From NCBI RefSeq assembly GCF_001439845.1, contig NZ_JYLO01000001.1, forward strand, positions 372,001 to 436,000: a stretch of 64,000 bases of DNA, in the 5' to 3' direction. This stretch comes from Pseudomonas lactis (GTDB taxonomy: Bacteria; Pseudomonadota; Gammaproteobacteria; Pseudomonadales; Pseudomonadaceae). Positions 45,908-55,319 of the stretch are shown here, in pieces (within the stretch, counting starts at the first letter, position 1; the number at the start of each line of letters is the position of its first letter). Under the pieces are notes generated by a model, which searched no databases, was not told the origin of the DNA, and worked only from the letters and a program-made list of their open reading frames with translations. Position numbers and translations under genes: made by a program.

Positions 45908-48553
45908 TCAGCAGTCCAGTGGGTTGCGTTTTTCCGGGTTGATCCCGAACTTGACGATGGCGTCAGCCACCACCTTGGGTTCGATCTCACCACGGTCAGC
46001 CAAGGCTTCCAGGGCTGCCAACACCACGAAGTGACGGTCGACTTCGAAGAAGTGACGCAGCTTCTTGCGGCTGTCACTGCGGCCGAAACCATCGGTGCCC
46101 AGGACTTTGAATTCCTTGGACGGGACCCACTGGCGAATTTGTTCAGCAAACAGTTTCATGTAGTCGGTAGAGGCGATGACTGGGCCCTTACGGCCGGCCA
46201 GGCACTCTTCGACGTAGCTCTTGGCTGGCTTCTGGCCAGGGTGCAGACGGTTGCTGCGCTCCACGGCCAGGCCATCACGGCGCAGTTCGTTGAAGCTGGT
46301 GACGCTCCATACGTCGGCACCGACGTTGAACTCGTCACGCAGGATCTTCGCCGCTTCACGCACTTCGCGCAGGATGGTGCCAGAGCCCATCAGCTGTACG
46401 TGGTGCGCCGCTTCCTTGGTGTCTTCTTCGAGCAGGTACATGCCCTTGATGATGCCTTCTTCCACGCCGGCCGGCATGGCTGGCTGCTGGTAGGACTCGT
46501 TCATCACGGTGATGTAGTAGAAAACGTCCTGCTGCTCTTCGGTCATCTTCTTCATGCCGTCCTGGATGATCACCGCCAGCTCATAGCCGTAGGTTGGATC
46601 AAAGGTGCGGCAGTTCGGGATGGTGGCAGCCAGGATGTGGCTGTGACCGTCTTCGTGTTGCAGGCCTTCGCCGTTCAGCGTGGTACGGCCGGCGGTACCG
46701 CCGATCAGGAAACCACGGGTGCGGCTGTCGCCAGCGGCCCAGGCCAGGTCGCCGATACGCTGGAAGCCGAACATCGAGTAGAAGATGTAGAACGGCAGCA
46801 TTGGCTGGTTATGGCTGGAGTACGAAGTACCGGCAGCGATGAAGGAGCTCATGGCGCCCGCTTCGTTGATGCCTTCTTCGAGGATCTGGCCCTTCTTGTC
46901 TTCCTTGTAGAACATCACCTGGTCTTTATCGACTGGCTCGTAGAGCTGGCCGACGGAGGAGTAGATGCCCAACTGACGGAACATGCCTTCCATACCGAAG
47001 GTACGGGCTTCGTCCGGGATGATCGGGACGATGCGCGGGCCGATGTCCTTGTCCTTGACCAGCTGCGCCAGAATACGCACGAAGGCCATGGTGGTGGAGA
47101 TTTCACGGTCGCCCGAGCCGTCAAGGATAGCCTTGAGGGTGCTCAGGTCTGGCGTCGGTACGCTGAAGCTGTTGGCGCGGCGCTGTGGCACGAAACCGCC
47201 CAGTGCACTGCGACGCTCGCTCAGGTAGCGGGCTTCGGCGCTGTTTGGCTCTGGCTTGAAGAACGGCAGGTTCTCCAGCTCTTCGTCCTTGACCGGAATG
47301 TCGAAGCGGTCGCGGAACAACTTCAGGCTGTCGACATCGACTTTCTTGGTGTTGTGCGCGGTGTTCTTCGCTTCGCCGGCACCGGTGCCATAACCCTTGA
47401 TGGTCTTGGCCAGGATGACGGTGGGTTGTTCTTTGTGGTTGACCGCTTCGTGGTACGCCGCGTAGACCTTGTACGGGTCGTGGCCGCCACGGTTGAGCTT
47501 CCAGATCTCGTCGTCGGACAGGTCGGCAACCATCGCCTTGAGTTCAGGCGTGTTGAAGAAGTGCTCACGGACGAACGCGCCGTCTTTGGCTTTGTAGTTC
47601 TGGTACTCGCCGTCGATGACTTCGTCCATGCGACGTTGCAGGATACCGTCGACGTCCTTGGCCAGCAGTGGGTCCCAGAAGCGGCCCCAGATGACTTTGG
47701 TCACGTTCCACTGAGCACCGCGGAACACGCCTTCGAGTTCCTGGATGATCTTGCCGTTGCCGCGAACCGGGCCGTCGAGGCGCTGCAGGTTGCAGTTGAT
47801 GACGAAGATCAGGTTGTCGAGCTTCTCGCGGCCGGCCAGGGAAATGGCGCCCAGGGATTCCGGCTCGTCGCACTCGCCGTCGCCCAGGAAGCACCAGACT
47901 TTCTGCTTGCCTTCAGGGATGAAGCCACGGGCTTCCAGGTACTTCATGAAGCGTGCCTGGTAGATCGCCTGGATCGGGCCCAGACCCATGGAAACGGTCG
48001 GGAACTGCCAGAAATCAGGCATCAGCCAAGGGTGCGGGTAGGACGACAGGCCCTGACCGTCGACTTCCTGGCGGAAGTTGTTCATTTGTTCTTCGCTGAT
48101 GCGACCTTCCATGAACGCACGGGCGTAGACGCCTGGCGAGGTGTGGCCCTGGAAGTAGATCAGGTCGCCGCCGTGTTCGTCGGTCGGGGCCTGGAAGAAG
48201 TAGTTGAAGCCGATGTCATACAGGGTTGCGCTGGAAGCGAAGCTGGAGATGTGACCGCCCAGGTCCGAATCTTTCAAGTTCGTGCGCATTACCATCGCCA
48301 TGGCGTTCCAACGTACCAGCGAGCGAATGCGGCGTTCCATGAACAGGTCGCCAGGCATGCGTGCTTCGTGGGTAACGGGGATGGTGTTGCGGTATGGCGT
48401 AGTGATGGCGTAAGGCAGTTGCGAGCCGCTGCGGGTCGCGAGTTCGCCCATACGGGTCATCAGGTAGTGAGCACGGTCTTCGCCTTCTTTGTCGAGAACC
48501 GATTCCAGGGCGTCCAGCCATTCCTGGGTTTCGACGGGATCGAGGTCTTGCAT
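45908..48553 (-). CDS. aceE: pyruvate dehydrogenase E1 component, homodimeric type
   Basis: 881 residues from the chosen start. The thiamine diphosphate motif is WCFLGDGECDEPESLGAI to NLIFVINCNLQ near residues 225-265, and GGHISSFASSATLYDIGFNYFF is a conserved N-terminal block. It decarboxylates pyruvate and transfers the acetyl unit to AceF. I start at the ATG 48553 because GGAG lies six bases before it and family similarity begins at MQDLDPVETQEWLDALE; an in-frame ATG at 48628 adds 25 residues but has no clear ribosome site. Two matching palindromes lie upstream. Confidence 0.94.
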   Translation of the reverse strand: MQDLDPVETQEWLDALESVLDKEGEDRAHYLMTRMGELATRSGSQLPYAITTPYRNTIPVTHEARMPGDLFMERRIRSLVRWNAMAMVMRTNLKDSDLGGHISSFASSATLYDIGFNYFFQAPTDEHGGDLIYFQGHTSPGVYARAFMEGRISEEQMNNFRQEVDGQGLSSYPHPWLMPDFWQFPTVSMGLGPIQAIYQARFMKYLEARGFIPEGKQKVWCFLGDGECDEPESLGAISLAGREKLDNLIFVINCNLQRLDGPVRGNGKIIQELEGVFRGAQWNVTKVIWGRFWDPLLAKDVDGILQRRMDEVIDGEYQNYKAKDGAFVREHFFNTPELKAMVADLSDDEIWKLNRGGHDPYKVYAAYHEAVNHKEQPTVILAKTIKGYGTGAGEAKNTAHNTKKVDVDSLKLFRDRFDIPVKDEELENLPFFKPEPNSAEARYLSERRSALGGFVPQRRANSFSVPTPDLSTLKAILDGSGDREISTTMAFVRILAQLVKDKDIGPRIVPIIPDEARTFGMEGMFRQLGIYSSVGQLYEPVDKDQVMFYKEDKKGQILEEGINEAGAMSSFIAAGTSYSSHNQPMLPFYIFYSMFGFQRIGDLAWAAGDSRTRGFLIGGTAGRTTLNGEGLQHEDGHSHILAATIPNCRTFDPTYGYELAVIIQDGMKKMTEEQQDVFYYITVMNESYQQPAMPAGVEEGIIKGMYLLEEDTKEAAHHVQLMGSGTILREVREAAKILRDEFNVGADVWSVTSFNELRRDGLAVERSNRLHPGQKPAKSYVEECLAGRKGPVIASTDYMKLFAEQIRQWVPSKEFKVLGTDGFGRSDSRKKLRHFFEVDRHFVVLAALEALADRGEIEPKVVADAIVKFGINPEKRNPLDC

Positions 48554-48936
48554 GGCTTGCTCCAGGGCGGAAAGGCTACCAGAATCGGTTGCCTGAAGTT
48601 TGCGACTGGCCTTGTGGGCAGACGACATAAATTCTTGGATGGCCGAAGGTTGCTTCGGCGTCCTGTAGTTTTACTACAAATCGTCGGCCATTTCAGCCTT
48701 TCGAATGTATATACGAGTAGTAAAACTACACAAGACTGAGCGTATGGCTCGGTCTTGCTGGTGAGCATAATCGTTATTGTTGGTCTATTGCGAACAAGAA
48801 AAGGTGAAACTTTGATGTTGCCTGCCAAGATTAATTTAATTTCAGCTATTTCTAACCTTTGTTCGACAGTCCTTCACCGAGCATGGCTCTTGCCTTCACA
48901 GCTACACGCCATTTACACGCCGATCAAGGATAGACC
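48554..48936. promoter_or_regulatory. divergent aceE/glnE control region
   Basis: Apart from the possible 25-codon extension of aceE, no gene is visible. It contains the twin palindromes described separately and an AT-rich stretch (48770-48850) that could hold the glnE promoter. No other clear element. Confidence 0.5.
48664..48730 (-). promoter_or_regulatory. twin HexR-like palindromes upstream of aceE
   Basis: TGTAGTTTTACTACA at 48664-48678 and GTAGTAAAACTACA at 48717-48730 are the same palindrome in opposite orientation. Centres are 52 bases apart, about five helical turns. The form TGTArTnnnAyTACA resembles the HexR site of gammaproteobacterial carbon metabolism genes; assignment to HexR is from memory. 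Confidence 0.6.
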
Positions 48937-51876
48937 ATGAGCCTTCCAACGCTGGCCGAACTGCCGGCCATTCTGTTGCCTTACGCCAACCGGGCCGAGC
49001 AGTCATTTCGTGACGCAGTGGCCGCGCTGGATGGCGATCATGGCCTTTCTGCGTGGATGCCGCAACGGTGGGCCGACTTCGCCCGCGTGTGCGCCGCCAG
49101 TGATTTCGTCATTGAACAGAGTGTTCGTGACCCTTTGATGTTGCTTGAGCTAGCGGCCTGGGGCGAGCTGGACCGCGGCTTTGCGCCCGGCGAGCTGTGC
49201 AGCCAGATAGCCGGCGCCGTGCAACAGGCCGAAACAGAAGATGAGCTGGGCCGTGTGCTGCGCCGCCAACGCACGCGCCAGCAGGTGCGCATCATCTGGC
49301 GCGACCTCACACGCCAGGCCGATTTGGTGCAAACCTGTCGCGACCTGTCCGACATGGCCGACGCCTGCATCGACCAGGCCTATCAATGGCTGTACCAGCG
49401 CCACTGCGCCCAATTCGGCACGCCGACCGGCGCACGCAGCGGCGAGGCGCAGCACATGGTCATCCTCGGCATGGGCAAGCTCGGTGCGGTGGAGCTGAAC
49501 CTGTCGTCGGATATCGATTTGATCTTCGCTTATCCAGAAGGCGGTGAAACGATGGGCGTGAAGCGCGCCCTGGATAATCAGGAGTTCTTTATCCGCCTGG
49601 GTCAAAAGCTGATCAAGGCCCTGGACCCGATGACCGTCGACGGTTTTGTCTTCCGCGTCGATATGCGCCTGCGTCCCTACGGTTCGGCCGGCGCCTTGGT
49701 GCTCAGCTTCAACGCGCTGGAGCAGTACTACCAGGATCAGGGCCGGGACTGGGAGCGCTACGCCATGATCAAGGCGCGGGTGGTGGCCGGCGACCAGGTG
49801 GCTGGCGCGCAACTGCTCGACATGCTGCGCCCGTTTGTCTATCGCCGTTATCTGGACTTTTCGGCCATTGAAGCGCTGCGCACCATGAAGCAATTGATCC
49901 AGCAGGAAGTGCGGCGCAAGGGCATGGCCGACAATATCAAGCTGGGCGCGGGCGGCATTCGTGAGGTGGAATTTATCGCCCAGGCATTCCAGCTGATCCA
50001 TGGCGGCCGCGACCTCAGCCTGCAGCAACGCCCGCTGTTGAACGTGCTGGGCACCCTGGAAGGCCAGGGTTATTTGCCTGCGGCGGTGATCAGCGAGCTG
50101 CGCAGCGGTTACGAGTTTTTGCGTTACACCGAACATGCGATCCAGGCGATTGCCGACCGCCAGACGCAAATGCTGCCGGACAGCCCCGAAGACCAGGCGC
50201 GCATTGCCTTTATGCTGGGCTTCAGTGACTGGGCGGCGTTCCACGAGCGCCTGATGTACTGGCGCGGCCGTGTGGACTGGCACTTTCGCCAAGTGATTGC
50301 CGACCCTGATGAAGAAGAGGGTGAAGAAAGCGAATTGGTGGTCGGTGGTGAATGGTTGCCGCTGTGGGAGGAATCCCAGGATGACGACGCCGCGTGTCGC
50401 CAATTGAGTGAAGGCGGTTTCACCGATGCCCCCAAGGCCCTCAAGGCCTTGGCCAGCCTGCGCGCCAGCCCGCAGTTGCGCGCCATGCAGCGCCTTGGGC
50501 GCGAGCGCCTGGATGCGTTTATCCCGCGCCTGCTGGCCCAGGCCGTCGAACATGCCAACCCGGACCTGGTGCTGGAACGCGTGTTGCCGCTGGTGGAAGC
50601 CGTGGCCCGGCGTTCGGCCTACCTGGTGCTGCTCACCGAGAACCCCGACGCCCTGCGTCGCCTGTTGACCTTGTGCGCAGCCAGCCCGTGGATCGCCGAA
50701 CAGATCACCCGTTTCCCGCTGTTGCTGGATGAATTGCTCAACGAAGGCCGCTTGTTCAAGCCGCCGCTGGCGCCGGAACTGGCTGCGGAGTTGCGCGAGC
50801 GCCTCACGCGTATTCCCGAAGATGACCTTGAGCAACAGATGGAAGCCTTGCGCCATTTCAAACTGGCGCACCGCCTGCGGGTGGCTGCCTCGGAAATCGC
50901 CGGCAGCCTGCCGTTGATGAAGGTCAGCGACTACCTCACCTGGCTGGCCGAAGCCATTCTTGAACAAGTGCTGGCCCTGGCCTGGCGCCAGACCGTCGCC
51001 CGTCACGGCTCGCCGCAGCGCCTGGACGGCACCCTGTGCGATCCTGGCTTCATCATTGTCGGTTATGGGAAAGTCGGCGGCATCGAACTGGGGCATGGTT
51101 CGGACCTGGACTTGGTGTTTATCCATGACGGCGACCCCCAGGCCGAGACGGACGGTGCCAAGCCGATCGATGGCGCGCAGTTCTTTACGCGCCTGGGCCA
51201 GCGCATCATTCACCTGCTGACCACCCAGACCAACTCCGGCCAGCTGTATGAAGTGGACATGCGCCTGCGACCTTCCGGCGCCTCCGGCTTGCTGGTGAGT
51301 TCCCTGGGGGCGTTTGACCGCTATCAACAAAATGAAGCCTGGACCTGGGAACATCAGGCCCTGATCCGTGCGCGGGTGCTGGTAGGCAGCCAGGATGTGG
51401 GCCAGGCGTTCGAGCAGGTACGGGCCAACGTGTTGGGGCGTGAACGGGACTTGGAGAAGCTGCGCCAGGAGGTGAGCGAGATGCGTGCCAAGATGCGTGA
51501 CAACCTGGGCACCAAGGCCACGACGGCCGGCAGGGGCGCCAATGCCTTCGAGGCCACGGCGGTGTTCGACCTCAAGCAGGACGCCGGAGGTATCGTCGAT
51601 ATTGAATTTATGGTGCAATACGCGGCTTTGGCGTGGTCTGCGCAACATCCATCGTTGCTGCGCTACACCGACAATATCCGCATTTTGGAGGGCCTGGAGC
51701 AGGTCGGGCTGATGCCCGCCGCCGATGCCCATTTGCTGCGTGAGGTGTACAAGGCCTACCGCTCCGCCGCGCACCGCCAGGCTTTGCAGAACGAGGCCGG
51801 CACGGTCTCGGGGGACCAGTTCGCCGACGAGCGGCGACAGGTGATGCGAATCTGGCAAGCGCTGGGCTTAAATTGA
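48937..51876 (+). CDS. glnE: bifunctional glutamine synthetase adenylyltransferase/deadenylyltransferase
   Basis: 979 residues, the normal length. Two nucleotidyltransferase domains each show the G-x-G-K-x-G ... S-D-x-D motif: GMGKLGAVELNLSSDIDLIF (about 178-197, deadenylylation half) and GYGKVGGIELGHGSDLDLVF (about 708-727, adenylylation half), each followed by a GlnD/PII-binding helical region. It adds or removes AMP on glutamine synthetase in response to nitrogen status through PII. It is transcribed away from aceE. Confidence 0.96.
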   Translation: MSLPTLAELPAILLPYANRAEQSFRDAVAALDGDHGLSAWMPQRWADFARVCAASDFVIEQSVRDPLMLLELAAWGELDRGFAPGELCSQIAGAVQQAETEDELGRVLRRQRTRQQVRIIWRDLTRQADLVQTCRDLSDMADACIDQAYQWLYQRHCAQFGTPTGARSGEAQHMVILGMGKLGAVELNLSSDIDLIFAYPEGGETMGVKRALDNQEFFIRLGQKLIKALDPMTVDGFVFRVDMRLRPYGSAGALVLSFNALEQYYQDQGRDWERYAMIKARVVAGDQVAGAQLLDMLRPFVYRRYLDFSAIEALRTMKQLIQQEVRRKGMADNIKLGAGGIREVEFIAQAFQLIHGGRDLSLQQRPLLNVLGTLEGQGYLPAAVISELRSGYEFLRYTEHAIQAIADRQTQMLPDSPEDQARIAFMLGFSDWAAFHERLMYWRGRVDWHFRQVIADPDEEEGEESELVVGGEWLPLWEESQDDDAACRQLSEGGFTDAPKALKALASLRASPQLRAMQRLGRERLDAFIPRLLAQAVEHANPDLVLERVLPLVEAVARRSAYLVLLTENPDALRRLLTLCAASPWIAEQITRFPLLLDELLNEGRLFKPPLAPELAAELRERLTRIPEDDLEQQMEALRHFKLAHRLRVAASEIAGSLPLMKVSDYLTWLAEAILEQVLALAWRQTVARHGSPQRLDGTLCDPGFIIVGYGKVGGIELGHGSDLDLVFIHDGDPQAETDGAKPIDGAQFFTRLGQRIIHLLTTQTNSGQLYEVDMRLRPSGASGLLVSSLGAFDRYQQNEAWTWEHQALIRARVLVGSQDVGQAFEQVRANVLGRERDLEKLRQEVSEMRAKMRDNLGTKATTAGRGANAFEATAVFDLKQDAGGIVDIEFMVQYAALAWSAQHPSLLRYTDNIRILEGLEQVGLMPAADAHLLREVYKAYRSAAHRQALQNEAGTVSGDQFADERRQVMRIWQALGLN

Positions 51877-51922
51877 AACTCGACTGATTGGCGACGCCAA
51901 TTTTTATATGGGATGCGGATTA

Positions 51923-52011
51923 ATGTGGGAGCCGGGCTTGCCCGCGATGCAGGCGCCTCGGTTTATCAGTGATACCGAGGTGATGCAATCGCAGGCAAGC
52001 CAGCTCCCACA
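51923..52011. repeat. inverted REP pair between glnE and waaF
   Basis: ATGTGGGAGCCGGGCTTGCC and GGCAAGCCAGCTCCCACATA face each other, with a short ACCGAGG/CCTCGGT inner hairpin. Confidence 0.87.
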
Positions 52012-52055
52012 TAAAGATGCTCCCTGGCGCACCGCGATCTACAGTCATTATCGAG

Positions 52056-52079
52056 GCGGGGAGGCATAAGCCTCCCCGC
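52056..52079 (+). other. strong hairpin in the waaF leader
   Basis: GCGGGGAGGC and GCCTCCCCGC form a perfect 10-base stem with an ATAA loop, ending 18 bases before the waaF ATG. No T run follows, so it is not a standard terminator; it may end glnE transcription poorly or shape the waaF leader. Confidence 0.6.
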
Positions 52080-52097
52080 ATCGTTTGTGGAAACTAC

Positions 52098-53132
52098 ATG
52101 AATATTCTGATCGTTGGGCCCAGTTGGGTCGGTGACATGGTGATGGCACAGACACTGTTTCAGTGCCTGCGCCTGCGCTATCCAGACTGCCAGATCGACG
52201 TGCTCGCCCCTGAGTGGAGCCGGCCGATCCTTGAGCGTATGCCCCAGGTGCGCAAGGCCTTGAGCTTCCCGCTCGGCCACGGCGCCCTGGAGCTGGCGAC
52301 CCGCCGCCGCATCGGCAAATCCATGGCCGGCCAGTACGACCAGGCGATCCTGCTGCCTAACTCGCTGAAGTCGGCGCTGGTGCCGTATTTTGCCGGTATC
52401 CCCAAGCGCACCGGCTGGCGCGGCGAGTTTCGCTATGTGCTGCTCAATGACGTACGCACCCTGGATAAAGGCCGCTACCCGTTGATGATCGAACGCTTTA
52501 TGGCTTTGGCCTACGAGCCGGGCGCTGAACTGCCCAAGCCGTACCCGCGCCCCAGCTTGCAGATCGACCCGGTGACCCGCGACGCGGCGCTGGCCAAGTT
52601 TGGCCTGACCCTGGATCGGCCCGTATTGGCTCTGTGCCCTGGCGCCGAGTTTGGCGAGTCCAAGCGCTGGCCGTCGGAGCATTACGCCAGAGTTGCCGAG
52701 ACGAAGATCCGCGAAGGCTGGCAGGTGTGGTTGTTCGGTTCCAAGAACGATCATTCGGTGGGTGAAGACATCCGCCAGCGCCTGATCCCCGGTCTGCGTG
52801 AAGAGGCGGTGAACCTCAGTGGCGACACGTCTCTGGCCGAGGCCATCGACCTGTTGTCGTGCGCCGACTCGGTGGTGTCCAACGACTCCGGCCTGATGCA
52901 TGTGGCGGCGGCGCTGAACCGTCCGCTGGTGGCGGTGTACGGCTCCACATCCCCAGGCTTCACTCCGCCGTTGGCCGACAAGGTCGAAGTGGTGCGCCTG
53001 GGCCTGGATTGCAGCCCGTGCTTTGAGCGTACCTGCCGCTTCGGCCACTACAACTGCCTGCGCCAGTTGCTGCCCCAGCCGGTCACCGATGCCTTGCAGC
53101 GGTTGCAGGGCGACGTGGTCGAGGTTCGCTGA
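52098..53132 (+). CDS. waaF: ADP-heptose:LPS heptosyltransferase II
   Basis: 344 residues, GT9 family. MNILIVGPSWVGDMVMAQTLF is the typical start; LCPGAEFGESKRWPSEHYA and VSNDSGLMHVAAALNRPLVAVYGSTSP are the donor-binding motifs. It adds the second heptose to the inner core on the cytoplasmic side. First gene of the core operon; the next gene starts two bases after its stop. Confidence 0.95.
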   Translation: MNILIVGPSWVGDMVMAQTLFQCLRLRYPDCQIDVLAPEWSRPILERMPQVRKALSFPLGHGALELATRRRIGKSMAGQYDQAILLPNSLKSALVPYFAGIPKRTGWRGEFRYVLLNDVRTLDKGRYPLMIERFMALAYEPGAELPKPYPRPSLQIDPVTRDAALAKFGLTLDRPVLALCPGAEFGESKRWPSEHYARVAETKIREGWQVWLFGSKNDHSVGEDIRQRLIPGLREEAVNLSGDTSLAEAIDLLSCADSVVSNDSGLMHVAAALNRPLVAVYGSTSPGFTPPLADKVEVVRLGLDCSPCFERTCRFGHYNCLRQLLPQPVTDALQRLQGDVVEVR

Positions 53133-53133
53133 G

Positions 53134-54195
53134 TTGCGGGTTCTGGTAATCAAGACCTCATCCCTGGGCGACGTGATCCATGCCTTGCCGGCGCTCACCG
53201 ACGCCGCGCGGGCGATCCCCGGCATTCGGTTCGATTGGGTGGTGGAAGAAGGCTTTGCCGAAATCCCCACCTGGCATCCGGCGGTCGACAAGGTGATCCC
53301 GGTGGCGATCCGCCGCTGGCGCAAAAACCTTTGGCAAACCGTCAAGAGTGGCGAATGGCGGCGCTTCAAGCAGGCGGTGCAGTCGACCAAATATGACTTG
53401 GTGATCGACGCCCAGGGCTTGCTCAAAAGCGCCTGGCTGACCCGCTATGTGCGGGCGCCCATCGCCGGCTTCGACAAAGATTCTGCGCGAGAACCTCTGG
53501 CTGCGCGCTTTTATTCCCGGCGCCTGGCCGTGGCCCGTGGGCAGCATGCGGTAGAACGCTTGCGCCAGCTGTTCGCCGTGGCGCTGGGCTACGACCTGCC
53601 TCAACGCCTGGGCGACTACGGCCTGAGCGTCGAAAAACTGCTCGGCCTGCCGCCGAAAAAACCGTTCGTATTGCTGCTGCACGGTACCACCTGGGACACC
53701 AAGCACTGGCCCGAAGCCTATTGGCGCGAGCTGGCCGAACGCATGGGCCGCCTGGGCGTGGACGTGAAACTGCCGTGGGGCAACGCCGCCGAAAAGGCGC
53801 GGGCCGAACGCTTGGCCCTGGGCCTGCCCAACGCTGAAGTGTTGCCCAAGCTCAATCTGGCGGGCGTGGCCCGTATATTGGCGAGCGCCCGTGCCTGCGT
53901 GGCCGTCGACACCGGCCTCGGCCACTTGGCGGCGGCATTGGACGTGCCGACCATTTCCCTGTTCGGCCCCACCAACCCAGGCCTTACCGGCGCCTATGGC
54001 AAAGGCCAGATCCATTTGGCCAGCGACTGGCCGTGTGCGCCTTGCCTGCAAAAACAGTGCACGTATCAACCCACTGCCGACGACCTGCGGCGGTTCGACA
54101 TCGCGCGCGAGTCACCCCTGTGCTTCACGCGCCTGAATCCTGAGCGTGTCGCAAGCCGGCTGAGCACGTTGTTACTGGCCGAGGAGCAGCACTGA
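53134..54195 (+). CDS. waaC: LPS heptosyltransferase I
   Basis: 353 residues, GT9 family. RVLVIKTSSLGDVIHALPALTDA starts the protein; LLHGTTWDTKHWPEAYW and VAVDTGLGHLAAALDVPTISLFGPTNP are the key motifs. It adds the first heptose to Kdo. The start is a TTG at 53134 with GAGG upstream; a longer frame runs inside waaF but is not homologous. It shares its last base with the start of waaG. Confidence 0.94.
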   Translation: MRVLVIKTSSLGDVIHALPALTDAARAIPGIRFDWVVEEGFAEIPTWHPAVDKVIPVAIRRWRKNLWQTVKSGEWRRFKQAVQSTKYDLVIDAQGLLKSAWLTRYVRAPIAGFDKDSAREPLAARFYSRRLAVARGQHAVERLRQLFAVALGYDLPQRLGDYGLSVEKLLGLPPKKPFVLLLHGTTWDTKHWPEAYWRELAERMGRLGVDVKLPWGNAAEKARAERLALGLPNAEVLPKLNLAGVARILASARACVAVDTGLGHLAAALDVPTISLFGPTNPGLTGAYGKGQIHLASDWPCAPCLQKQCTYQPTADDLRRFDIARESPLCFTRLNPERVASRLSTLLLAEEQH

Positions 54196-55319
54196 TGCAA
54201 CTGGCTTTTGTTCTGTACAAGTACTTCCCTTTCGGTGGCCTGCAACGCGACTTCATGCGCATCGCCCTGGAGTGTCAGCAGCGCGGCCACAGCATTCGGG
54301 TGTACACCCTGATCTGGGAAGGCGATATCCCGCCAGGCTTTGAAGTGCTGGTGGCGCCGGTCAAGGCCTTGGTCAACCACCGCCGCAACGAAAAGCTCTA
54401 CGCCTGGATTCAGGCCGACCTGGCCAAGCGCCCGGTAGACCGCGTGGTGGGCTTCAACAAGATGCCGGGGCTGGACCTGTACTTTGCCGCCGACGGTGTG
54501 TTCGAGGACAAGGCCCAGACCCTGCGCAACCCGATGTATCGCTGGTTCGGGCGCTACAAGCACTTTGCCGAATACGAGCGCGCCGTGTTCGATAAGAACG
54601 CCAAGACGCAGATCATGGTGTTGTCCGAGCATCAGCAGCAGTTGTTCACCCAGTACTACGGCACCCAGGCTGAGCGTTTTCACCTGTTGCCACCGGGTAT
54701 CGCCCGCGACCGCCGCGCGCCGCCGAACGCCGCCGAGATCCGTGCCGAGTTCCGCGCTGAATTTCGCTTGGCTGAAGATGATTTGCTGTTGGTGCAGATC
54801 GGTTCGGGGTTCAAGACCAAGGGCGTCGACCGCAGCCTCAAGGCGCTGGCCGCACTGCCTTCGCGCCTGAAGAAACGCACCCGGCTATTTGTAATCGGCC
54901 AGGACGACCCCAAAGTATTCCAATTGCAGAGCGCAGCGCTGGGCCTGGGCGACCAGGTGCAGTTCTTCAAGGGCCGCAATGATATTCCGCGCTTCCTGCT
55001 GGGGGCCGACCTGTTGATTCACCCCGCGTACAACGAGGCGGCCGGCATGGTGCTGGTCGAAGCGGTGGTCGCCGGCCTCCCGGTACTGGTGAGCCAGGTG
55101 TGCGGCTATGCGTTCTACATCGACAAGGCCCAGAGCGGCCGGGTGTTGGACGAGCCGTTCGAGCAAACCCAGCTCAACCAGTATCTGGTCGATATGCTCG
55201 ACGACCCACAAGCGCGTGCGACCTGGAGTCGCAATGGTCTGGCCTTCGCTGAGACGGCCGACCTCTTTAGCATGCCGCAGTACGCTGCGGACCTGATTCT
55301 GGCGGAGCCAAACCGATGA
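54195..55319 (+). CDS. waaG: LPS core glycosyltransferase WaaG (GT4)
   Basis: 374 residues. MQLAFVLYKYFPFGGLQRDFMRIA is the WaaG N terminus, LLLVQIGSGFKTKGVDRSLKAL the hinge, and HPAYNEAAGMVLVEAVVAGLPV the GT4 E-x7-E motif. In Pseudomonas this enzyme adds the first outer core sugar (a galactosamine residue in P. aeruginosa). It overlaps waaP by four bases. Confidence 0.95.
   Translation: MQLAFVLYKYFPFGGLQRDFMRIALECQQRGHSIRVYTLIWEGDIPPGFEVLVAPVKALVNHRRNEKLYAWIQADLAKRPVDRVVGFNKMPGLDLYFAADGVFEDKAQTLRNPMYRWFGRYKHFAEYERAVFDKNAKTQIMVLSEHQQQLFTQYYGTQAERFHLLPPGIARDRRAPPNAAEIRAEFRAEFRLAEDDLLLVQIGSGFKTKGVDRSLKALAALPSRLKKRTRLFVIGQDDPKVFQLQSAALGLGDQVQFFKGRNDIPRFLLGADLLIHPAYNEAAGMVLVEAVVAGLPVLVSQVCGYAFYIDKAQSGRVLDEPFEQTQLNQYLVDMLDDPQARATWSRNGLAFAETADLFSMPQYAADLILAEPNR

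Noticed and set aside
46031..48739. 902-codon open frame antisense to aceE
   Set aside because: It mirrors aceE codon by codon, has no family similarity or ribosome site, and is a product of GC-rich third positions.
49150..51858. 902-codon open frame antisense to glnE
   Set aside because: Same mirror effect over a clear glnE gene; low-complexity His/Gln/Arg-rich product.
52056..52079. Hairpin before waaF as a rho-independent terminator
   Set aside because: The stem is perfect but no T run follows in the plus direction, so it is listed only as a hairpin.
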